A stretch of DNA of 64,000 bases from Psychromonas marina. Its GTDB lineage: Bacteria; Pseudomonadota; Gammaproteobacteria; Enterobacterales; Psychromonadaceae. Where the stretch lies: assembly GCF_030161115.1 (NCBI RefSeq), contig NZ_BSPQ01000018.1, positions 1 through 64,000 on the forward strand, written 5' to 3'. The translations under genes were made by a program, and so were the position numbers. Shown in pieces: positions 26,580 to 33,813 of the stretch (the stretch's first letter is position 1; the number at the start of each line of letters is the position of its first letter). The notes below the pieces were generated by a model that saw only the letters and a list, made by a program, of their open reading frames with translations, searched no databases and had not been told where the DNA came from.

Positions 26580-27195
26580 CTTATCTATTATCTAATTGCT
26601 GTAAATTTTCATTTCCTATTTGGAATAATCACCCACCTTTATAATATTAGGTATTACACCGACGTCAGAAACTACTATTTTAAAATAATGAGTCAACTTA
26701 AATAAACCGACGTTTCACGAAAGCAAAGACAAAAAGGTATGACGCATCTTATTGGCAACAAGGTAAAAATATAAACTTATAAAACAACATGTTAAGACAA
26801 TATAAATAATTTAATTTTTAAATTTACTCCTCAATTTATTTTTCCAGCGAAATAGTCTTTATTTTAATAATCACAATTTCTTAAGATATTAAAATAACAA
26901 GATAAAATCTTAATAAAGGGACTTAAATAACCAATAAAAAATTTGATATTTAGACTGTTAAAAATAATTGTTCAAAAATCGAACTAGGATCACCTTGTTA
27001 GTTTTAATCGCTCAATTACACAGGGATAAATTTATATCACCTATTGGATAAAATTTAGGAAGGAGTATTTAAAAGGAGGGGCTACTTCTTGGGGAAATAA
27101 TAGATCACAATACATCTATTCAAACCAAAAGTTTGCTTCATTGGAAATTTGTTGTCAGAGTGAAGGGGTCAATTGTATCTGTAAATAACACTCTT
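26580..27195. other. Long AT-rich intergenic region
   Basis: About 615 bp between the cyanase end and the beta-helix gene start. It holds the promoter region of the beta-helix gene. A direct repeat ACCGACGT occurs at 26658-26665 and 26706-26713, 48 bp apart. No ORF or RNA gene was recognised. Confidence 0.5.
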
Positions 27196-27220
27196 AACTG
27201 TGGCTAAATAAGCCACAGTT
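27196..27220 (-). terminator. Hairpin downstream of cynS
   Basis: AACTGTGGCT (27196-27205) and AGCCACAGTT (27211-27220) form a perfect 10-bp stem with loop AAATA, 20 nt past the cynS stop. It has no T-run on the minus strand, so termination may be incomplete. Confidence 0.7.
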
Positions 27221-27240
27221 ATTTTCGAGATCGATGCAAA

Positions 27241-27681
27241 TTACCACGCTTTATAGGGTAAAAATTTACCATTCATCGTGATCACAACACGATCTCCCGC
27301 TGGGTTTTCCTCTTTATCGATCTCCATCGAGAAATCAATTGCACTCATTATGCCGTCACCAAATTTTTCACCAACTAACTCCTTAATAGTTTCGCCATAT
27401 ACGCCAACCACTTCATATAAGCGGTAAACAACGGGGTCTTGAGGAACAGTGAAATCCCACGTTTTATTAGGGAACGCTTGTAAAGCAGTGGATACGATAG
27501 ATGGTAAATTTAATACGGCGCATAATTTATCAGCCACCTCCTCTTTTAAACTATTCATGCCAAAGCAAGCAGAGGTTAAAAATACCGGCGAGATGCCCAC
27601 TAAACTCGCGATCTCTTCCCAGCTTAAAGCCAACTCTTTTTTAGCTAATATAATCTCTTCACTCATCTCAATTTTATTCAT
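27241..27681 (-). CDS. cynS: Cyanate hydratase (cyanase)
   Basis: 146 residues, the normal cyanase length. Converts cyanate and bicarbonate to ammonia and CO2. An N-terminal helical HTH-like domain (1-75) precedes the catalytic C-terminus. The triad is visible as R87, E90 (VYRLYEVVG) and S113 (GIMSAIDF), equal to R96/E99/S122 of the E. coli enzyme. AAGGAA precedes the ATG. Unlike E. coli there is no cynT or cynR beside it; a sigma-54 promoter and NtrC-like site upstream point to control by nitrogen supply. Confidence 0.97.
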   Translation of the reverse strand: MNKIEMSEEIILAKKELALSWEEIASLVGISPVFLTSACFGMNSLKEEVADKLCAVLNLPSIVSTALQAFPNKTWDFTVPQDPVVYRLYEVVGVYGETIKELVGEKFGDGIMSAIDFSMEIDKEENPAGDRVVITMNGKFLPYKAW

Positions 27682-27730
27682 GACTTATTCCTTTTATAGT
27701 CGTTTTATAAACTTCCTTCCTATTTGAATA

Positions 27731-27748
27731 AGCGATAATCATGCCAAC
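27731..27748 (-). promoter_or_regulatory. Sigma-54 (-24/-12) promoter of cynS
   Basis: On the minus strand: TTGGCATGATTATCGCT. It has the invariant GG and GC exactly 12 positions apart (first base to first base) and matches TTGGCAxGNNNNTTGCW at nearly every conserved position. A start site about 12 nt downstream would give a leader of about 40 nt to the cynS ATG. Confidence 0.75.
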
Positions 27749-27830
27749 CATTAACAACACATTATTAAAGCGTTCAGCGATAGTTTCAAACATTCAATTG
27801 AATAAATAGTGTCATCGTGGTGCAACAACA

Positions 27831-27845
27831 GCACCACTGGAGTGC
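27831..27845. promoter_or_regulatory. NtrC-like enhancer upstream of cynS
   Basis: GCACCACTGGAGTGC matches the dyad GCAC-N7-GTGC of NtrC sites. It lies about 110-125 bp upstream of the predicted sigma-54 start, a normal enhancer distance. A second dyad, GTGGTGC-N7-GCACCAC, overlaps its left side. Confidence 0.6.
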
Positions 27846-28035
27846 TTGAAAATAGTGCAATCTCAATGCAATCATTGTAGTAAACCGGAATTACCAAATA
27901 CATAAAACCAGTTACCACTCACCAATCACAAAACTAGCACCTTACTAAGGTTAACGTTCTTTATCTGAAGGGAGGCAGAAGTGAATAACGTATAATTATG
28001 CAGGATTAAAACAACTCTGATCAAGGTATAAAACA

Positions 28036-28737
28036 ATGCAAAAAACAGCAACACTAAGGAAAAATATCACATTAGCATTACAACAAAACCTGCTTCCTGG
28101 ACTCGTTTTGCAAGTATTCGCAGTACTCACCGCATTAAGCTATTTCTATTATGAGCCAGCAACTATTTTATTTAGCTATTTGGGGGATTTGAAAAGCCAA
28201 TATGGGTGGAAATACGCGATGATTTCAACCGCTATTTTTGGTGGATTGATTCCCTTTGTTTATCTTGCTTTAACAAAACAAGTTACCGATAAATTAGCTA
28301 AAACTGGACTGTTCTATGTTTTATTCTGGGCCTATAAAGGCGTCGAAGTTGATCTATTATACCAGCTTCAAGAACAGTGGTTTGGCAACGCCAACGATGT
28401 TAATACCTTAGTCAAAAAGACCGTTGTAGATCAATTTATATACGGTACGTTATGGGCAGCACCAAGCATGGCTATTGCTTATTTATGGAAAGATAAACTG
28501 CTCAACTTTAGTAAGACATTTGCTAGTTTGGATAGGCAGTTTTTTTGCCTGCAAATACCAACGGTACTGATAACAAACTGGATAATCTGGATCCCTTCGG
28601 TGCTAATTATTTATTCAATGCCATCGGATTTACAGATACCACTGTTTAATTTTGTTTTATGTTTTTTTGTATTGTTACTCTCTACGTTGAGCAAAAAACA
28701 GATAAATAAAACAACACAATTAACCAGCGAAGATTAA
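28036..28737 (+). CDS. Membrane protein, Mpv17/PMP22-like
   Basis: 233 residues with five or so hydrophobic segments. The pattern KKTVVDQFIYGTLW (about 134-147) and NWIIWIPSVLIIYSMPSD (about 180-197) resembles the DQ...P and W-x-W-P signatures of the Mpv17/PMP22 family, known mostly from eukaryotic organelles but present in some bacteria. A TATAAT lies at about 27991, 45 nt before the ATG. Function unknown. Confidence 0.7.
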   Translation: MQKTATLRKNITLALQQNLLPGLVLQVFAVLTALSYFYYEPATILFSYLGDLKSQYGWKYAMISTAIFGGLIPFVYLALTKQVTDKLAKTGLFYVLFWAYKGVEVDLLYQLQEQWFGNANDVNTLVKKTVVDQFIYGTLWAAPSMAIAYLWKDKLLNFSKTFASLDRQFFCLQIPTVLITNWIIWIPSVLIIYSMPSDLQIPLFNFVLCFFVLLLSTLSKKQINKTTQLTSED

Positions 28738-28776
28738 AGCAACATTGAGTAAGCTTAGCCAAAATGAGGATCAACA

Positions 28777-28807
28777 GTAAACCTGATATTGTACTTATCA
28801 GGTTTAC
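28777..28807. terminator. Bidirectional terminator hairpin
   Basis: GTAAACCTGATA (28777-28788) and TATCAGGTTTAC (28796-28807) form a perfect 12-bp stem with a 7-nt loop between two convergent genes, with T-containing tracts in the stem itself. Confidence 0.75.
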
Positions 28808-28815
28808 GTCATTAC

Positions 28816-29664
28816 CTATCTAGCGCTGTTATAGTGATTAATATCAATACCCGCTTTTCCATAAGTTAAACCAAGCACCAACTTACCATCAACAATTTTA
28901 ATGTTATCGGGTGCAAAGGTAACAATGTTGGATTCGAAACCCCAATCTCCTTTACCCCAACGCTTATTATCAAATTGATTGAAGTCATCTCGCCATTTCA
29001 GTGCAAAGGTCTTGTCTTCGTTGTATTGATGATACTCAATCCAATCGATCACTTGATATTTAGGCAACTGCTTCTCATCAAACTCGCCTACCCAATCAAT
29101 CACTTCAGAGATCCAAATGTTTGAGCGGTAAGTTTGTGGCGTGTCCGCCATATCACGTGTTTGTTGTGAGGTTTTTGCCAAATCAGTACGCACTGTTTTG
29201 CCATTAACTTTCCAGGTAATGGCCTCTGGTGTCCACTCTAAGGTGTAGGTATGAAAAGCCTCAATATCTTCAACCACTGCATTTTGTTCGGAGTGCGTTC
29301 GTTTGGCGGCAGTGCCAGTAATAAGATTGGTTTGTAAACGATTTGGGTGGCTACCAATAGTTTCAAAATCTATTTCACGCCATGGACGCCCCTCTCCCTG
29401 CCAAGATTCATTGTCGTAAGTAAAAAATGAGGACACCACTCCTGGTTCAGAAACCATTTTCATACGCAAAACAAATTTACCAAAATGAATTCGGTCTAAA
29501 CTGTACAACTCAGCACCATATAAAGGCGCGCTAGCACTATTTTTACCACTCACTTTAGCCCGAGTATCTTGATTGAGTTCGCCGCTATTATCTTTTGCCA
29601 TTGCTACAATAGGTAAAGTTAAAGATAAAACAGCAACAGCTAGTGTATTGACTCTAGATTTCAT
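28816..29664 (-). CDS. Circularly permuted GH16 beta-glucanase (licheninase-like)
   Basis: 282 residues, secreted (signal 1-23, cut after AMA). The active-site block comes first: GAELYSLDRIHFGKF (50-64), GVVSSFFTY, and WREIDFE, with nucleophile E97, helper D99 and acid/base E101. The block that normally opens a GH16 enzyme, LKWRDDFNQFDNKRWGKGDW, comes last (about 222-241), followed by the DGKLVLGLT strand. This is the order known from the natural circular permutant of Fibrobacter succinogenes 1,3-1,4-beta-glucanase, which it resembles throughout. Likely substrate: mixed-linkage or 1,3-linked beta-glucan. AAAGGAA precedes the ATG. It is downstream of the phosphorylase gene. Confidence 0.92.
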   Translation of the reverse strand: MKSRVNTLAVAVLSLTLPIVAMAKDNSGELNQDTRAKVSGKNSASAPLYGAELYSLDRIHFGKFVLRMKMVSEPGVVSSFFTYDNESWQGEGRPWREIDFETIGSHPNRLQTNLITGTAAKRTHSEQNAVVEDIEAFHTYTLEWTPEAITWKVNGKTVRTDLAKTSQQTRDMADTPQTYRSNIWISEVIDWVGEFDEKQLPKYQVIDWIEYHQYNEDKTFALKWRDDFNQFDNKRWGKGDWGFESNIVTFAPDNIKIVDGKLVLGLTYGKAGIDINHYNSAR

Positions 29665-29701
29665 GAATATTCCTTTTTGAAACTCAGTTATTGTGCAGAG
29701 T

Positions 29702-29729
29702 AATGACAGTCACATCCATGACTGTCATT
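29702..29729. terminator. Hairpin between phosphorylase and GH16 genes
   Basis: AATGACAGTCA (29702-29712) and TGACTGTCATT (29719-29729), a perfect 11-bp stem with a 6-nt loop in the 73-bp gap. Without a T-run on the minus strand it may be an RNA-processing or partial-termination element. Confidence 0.65.
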
Positions 29730-29737
29730 TGATATTT

Positions 29738-32700
29738 TTAGTTACCTACACGAAGCATTGACTTAGGAATAGTCACCACAATTTTATTGACCTTACCTGA
29801 GCGGCTAAAGAGCATCTCGCTTAATGAAGAAGAGATATGCAATGTGTTAATTGTTTGTTGTAAGCCATCATTAAAATGAAGCACAATATTTTGCGTCCCT
29901 TGCTCACAGATTTTGTAAACAAATGGAACCTGGCAATAGGTGAACACAAGCTGATTCTGTAGAACATGAATACGTTGTTTTCCGCCCAATAGGTCAAGAT
30001 AAGTAAAAGTAGCCGCTTCCTTCAAAAACTCACTTGGTTTAAGCAGAGATGGATTAATCGAAATTTGGCCATCATTGATTTGAATACCTAATTCACCGAA
30101 GCGGGTGATCACCTCCTCTTTAACCTGCCCTGTCATCCCAGGCTGTTGTGCACCTGAATGTTTAGGGGTATGTGAATAGGGATCTGTTGGAAATGCACCA
30201 TAATTTTGTGGTGTTTTGTTAAAACCGATACCCGCACGTACACGATAATAATAATCGCCAAGTTTCAGCGTTTCTTTGCTTGTTGCATCAAGGTTGCGTG
30301 ATGCATGATAATTTTCCTGTACAGCTAACAATAGTTTCGACACCATATGCCAATAAATAGAGCCTAAGCCTTCATAACCAAACATGGTGCCAGAGCGTCC
30401 AGTAAAGGCTTTATGATTAAAGACTTGTTCATAAAGCTTTTCAACATCAAGCACTTGATCGTGACTAATAGCGGGATAATCGATCATCACCTTATCTAAC
30501 GTCGTACGTAAATAACCACTATTTTCAAAGTCTGCATTAAAGTGATAATTGCCATCACTATCTTGCATCACAATGCGTTTATCATCCGCTTCCATCATCA
30601 ACGTTAGTAAACTATTTTGTTGCACTTGCTTTGCGGTTAATCGATTCTTATTCATAAACGTGGTTAGCTCTCGATCCGGATACAGCATAAAGCTCGCTTG
30701 ATCCTCTCGATACATCTCACTCGCAAACAGCTTATCTAATAAGCTCACTGCTTGTTTTGGTGATAATATGCCAGCACTCAATACTGCGACTTGTCCTTCC
30801 AACATTGGATAAAGCGCTTCTACCGTCAGAGACTTATCTGAATAACTTAATATGTTGTATGCGTTATATAAACCATCTTCACGTAAATTATTAGCAATAG
30901 TCGCATCAAGTAGGCTTAAACTGACCGATAACAGCGTCGTTATCTCACTGCTTTGCACCTTCGTTTTTCCAGAAAAACCATGATTGGTGTACACTTTTTC
31001 ACGGTAACTAGCTGCACAGTTGGCTAAATCTGTTAGCACCTGATGTGAATGTTCAGCGCTGATATTTTTTTGTTTAACCACTTGTACTGCATCATTAAGT
31101 ACAACAGTGATCGCAACCATCCAATCAACCACTTCTTTAGAGATAGCAAAACTATTTGCTGCCTTTATTAATATTTTTTGCATGAAAGCAACATAACGAC
31201 GCATGTAATACAGTGTCACCATCGACAACCCATTGCCAACAATCGCATTATTCGCATCATTCCATTCAGGGCGCTGAGTGTTTAACCAAATACCGCCATC
31301 GAGTACTAAATTACTCAATTTTGCTAACAGTGGCACCAATATTTTTTCTGTTAAATTAACCATGTAGACATTATTGTCAGCGTCTAAGACTAGCCGACCA
31401 TCACTGCCTAATAGGTCAACACGCTGCTCTGTTAACTGTTGCGTTTTATGATTAAAGTCGACCGTATCTTTAGGGTTCTCAAACAATTTATCAACGCCAC
31501 ATAATTGGTAAGGCACGTTGGCGTAACTGAAAATATCACTATCTAACAAAGTGATAAGATCTTGTTGTGAAAACTTATCTGCTAATTCTAAAAATTTAAG
31601 TAGATAGATAATTTGGTGATCGCCCCAATAACCAATATTACTCCAGGGATCATTCTCTTCCAGCTTTTCCCAATCAACGCCCTCTTTAGTAATTCGATAG
31701 GGGTTGTAACCATCAACGGTGGATGCGTTAACAAACTTTGCAATAAATGAAGTAATAAAACCAGGATAACTCAGTGCTGATGCTTCCCAGTTCTGGAATA
31801 TATCGCGCCAATTTCCTTGATATGAAAGTAAGCGATCACCATTTTCATCTTTTAATTTGATCTCATAGTGATTCCATGGACGACTTGGATCGCCATGGCG
31901 ACGACCAAATGTGAGTGGTAAATATTCATAGCTCAAGCGCACTAATTGTTGATCATCCGTTGCTTTTGCGTGCTGAATTAACTGGGTATGAGATAGATTG
32001 TCTTCAAGCGCGTCAATAAATTCAGCGTGCTCGCGCATCACAAGTTTGTTGGCGTTAAACAAGCTTTTCACGACATCACTTTTTTCAAGCAGATAACCAT
32101 TTGCAAAAACACCACCACGCATGTTATTAAAAAGAACATTGGCATAATGATGAACACTGGTATTTTCTTCTGCTGTCAATTGCCACGCATCTGCACCGGA
32201 CATCAACTTAATCAGTTCCTGCTGGTTATGCGCCACACTTTTAGTAACTAATTTTGCTAGTTTTATTGGTGTTAATAATAAATGTTGTAAGTCACAAATA
32301 TCAGCATGATTTTTGTCTATATCGGCAACAATTGCCCAGCCCCTTGTTTGATCAGCCTTCAACGTTATTGTCTTATGCAACAAATAACTACCACGAACAC
32401 CTTTAGTTAGGCCTTCATGATGAATATCTCCACCATTACGAAAACGACTAAGCTGTTGACTGCTTAATAAAATTTTATCATCTGAATGAGGTTCACTGTC
32501 TAAACTGAATACCGTTGTTGCAAGTAGTGATTCAGAAGGCTCTGCTCTATCACTTAACTTCGCATACATACTGAACAGTGCAAGAGAACTACCTGCTAAT
32601 TGCTCGTTCCATTTATAGGCATCAACGAGTGCGCTAGCCGTTTGTAATACACCTAAGGGAGCACCCGATGGCAATACATTTTGCAATCCATCGATTAGTT

Positions 32701-33199
32701 CAATATTACGTTCAGTACCAGAAAAATCGGATAATTCGACATTGCGTACAAAACCAAATTGTTCGCAGGTATGCCAACTGTATTGATAATTAAGCTTTAA
32801 GCTGTGATTGATCTCTTCAAATACAATCTTGTCACCAATCGCATTTTTATACAGGTGACGTTCAATATCATAAAGGTTATTTTGGTGCGTGTTGAACGGT
32901 TCCCAAAGTAATAACGAGTCATTTTCTGTGATACGGAAAATAGATTTAGATCCTGTGTTTTCAGAATTTTCATGGATATGATCGACTGATTTATAAGGAA
33001 AAAGTGCATTTTCTGGACGAATACGCCCTGCGGAAAGACTGCCCGTTGAAGAGATAAATAACCAGTGATCACTTGCAGATACAACACTAATAAAGAAGGG
33101 AGACATTTGATCGACGTGAGATATTTTGTAGTAGCGCTCCCCCTTGAGATCCACAAACGCGCCTTCAACTTCAGATTGTATATTAAATATTTTTTTCAT
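29738..33199 (-). CDS. Large beta-glucan phosphorylase (GH94-related, GH149/GH161 type)
   Basis: About 1153 residues from MKKIFNIQSEVEG. Phosphorylases of this group split beta-1,3-gluco-oligosaccharides with phosphate to glucose-1-phosphate. Supporting features are the length, an N-terminal beta-sandwich-like region, FGRRHGDPSRPWNHYEI, GNWRDIFQNWEA (candidate catalytic Asp) and NDPWSNIGYWGDHQIIYL. There is no signal peptide, so it acts in the cytoplasm on oligosaccharides released by the GH16 enzyme. The frame is open upstream to 33277, but GGA lies 8 nt before the ATG at 33199, and a LacI-type operator at 33220 lies in the extension, so I reject the longer form. Confidence 0.82.
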   Translation of the reverse strand: MKKIFNIQSEVEGAFVDLKGERYYKISHVDQMSPFFISVVSASDHWLFISSTGSLSAGRIRPENALFPYKSVDHIHENSENTGSKSIFRITENDSLLLWEPFNTHQNNLYDIERHLYKNAIGDKIVFEEINHSLKLNYQYSWHTCEQFGFVRNVELSDFSGTERNIELIDGLQNVLPSGAPLGVLQTASALVDAYKWNEQLAGSSLALFSMYAKLSDRAEPSESLLATTVFSLDSEPHSDDKILLSSQQLSRFRNGGDIHHEGLTKGVRGSYLLHKTITLKADQTRGWAIVADIDKNHADICDLQHLLLTPIKLAKLVTKSVAHNQQELIKLMSGADAWQLTAEENTSVHHYANVLFNNMRGGVFANGYLLEKSDVVKSLFNANKLVMREHAEFIDALEDNLSHTQLIQHAKATDDQQLVRLSYEYLPLTFGRRHGDPSRPWNHYEIKLKDENGDRLLSYQGNWRDIFQNWEASALSYPGFITSFIAKFVNASTVDGYNPYRITKEGVDWEKLEENDPWSNIGYWGDHQIIYLLKFLELADKFSQQDLITLLDSDIFSYANVPYQLCGVDKLFENPKDTVDFNHKTQQLTEQRVDLLGSDGRLVLDADNNVYMVNLTEKILVPLLAKLSNLVLDGGIWLNTQRPEWNDANNAIVGNGLSMVTLYYMRRYVAFMQKILIKAANSFAISKEVVDWMVAITVVLNDAVQVVKQKNISAEHSHQVLTDLANCAASYREKVYTNHGFSGKTKVQSSEITTLLSVSLSLLDATIANNLREDGLYNAYNILSYSDKSLTVEALYPMLEGQVAVLSAGILSPKQAVSLLDKLFASEMYREDQASFMLYPDRELTTFMNKNRLTAKQVQQNSLLTLMMEADDKRIVMQDSDGNYHFNADFENSGYLRTTLDKVMIDYPAISHDQVLDVEKLYEQVFNHKAFTGRSGTMFGYEGLGSIYWHMVSKLLLAVQENYHASRNLDATSKETLKLGDYYYRVRAGIGFNKTPQNYGAFPTDPYSHTPKHSGAQQPGMTGQVKEEVITRFGELGIQINDGQISINPSLLKPSEFLKEAATFTYLDLLGGKQRIHVLQNQLVFTYCQVPFVYKICEQGTQNIVLHFNDGLQQTINTLHISSSLSEMLFSRSGKVNKIVVTIPKSMLRVGN

Positions 33200-33219
33200 T
33201 TTATGTTCCATTGAATATA

Positions 33220-33233
33220 TGTAAGCGGTTACT
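33220..33233. promoter_or_regulatory. LacI-family operator upstream of the phosphorylase
   Basis: TGTAAGCGGTTACT: two half-sites, TGTAA and TTACT, around a central CG, very close to the catabolite-type consensus TGTAAGCGCTTACA. It sits about 20 bp before the start codon, downstream of a plausible promoter, where a repressor would block transcription. No LacI-type gene is in the window. Confidence 0.6.
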
Positions 33234-33813
33234 TTTCTAGTTAAATAGGTACTTAAAAAATTAAACAAATCCTTCATTTAATGCTGAATGATTGTTTACA
33301 GAATTTGAATCACAAAAAACCAACGCAAGTAAATTTATATACATTGGCATTTTGCTACCAGTCGAAAAACATCACTGCTTGCTATAATCATCATGCACAA
33401 AAATCAGCCTATACCCTTCATTTAACATTACTGTAATTGTCTGTATAAGAAGTACTTAGAGGGTTATTGCGACTGATTTATCTGCGTAAACCTGTGTAAT
33501 AACAACATCTGATAGATTATAAATTATCTTCATCATAGAGGAATAGAAAGCACAGAAGATGTGGATATCATCAAGATAAATTAGTCAAACTGTGATGCTT
33601 TTAATCAAATTTAAGGGTGCCATGAAACTGTTTCATGGAAAATCAATGTAATAAGTGGAGAGTAAAAAGAAAGCCCTTTCAAGAAATGCAAAGAAGAGTA
33701 ATTGGCAGCTTAATGGTTGTGTTACTAACGTTTAAAAAGAATTTATGAAGTCCAAGGTCGGTAGGAAATAAAAGCCGTTAGCGGGACAGTATAATCTGAC
33801 CCACTATTTCTTA
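33234..33813. other. Intergenic region upstream of the glucan genes
   Basis: About 580 bp with no gene. Besides the promoter of the phosphorylase it contains the perfect palindrome CCATGAAACTGTTTCATGG (33620-33638), a possible operator or hairpin. Nothing else was recognised. Confidence 0.5.
33620..33638. repeat. Perfect 9-bp palindrome with one-base centre
   Basis: CCATGAAAC-T-GTTTCATGG. The one-base centre is too tight for an RNA loop, so it is more like a protein-binding dyad. Which gene it serves is not evident. Confidence 0.6.

Noticed and set aside
26580..27195. Possible small RNA or missed gene in the long AT-rich gap
   Set aside because: No ORF with a ribosome binding site, no clear promoter-terminator pair and no known RNA motif was seen.
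33200..33277. 26-residue N-terminal extension of the phosphorylase
   Set aside because: The extension runs over a LacI-type operator and promoter-like sequence and has no ribosome binding site at its start; GGA sits before the ATG at 33199.
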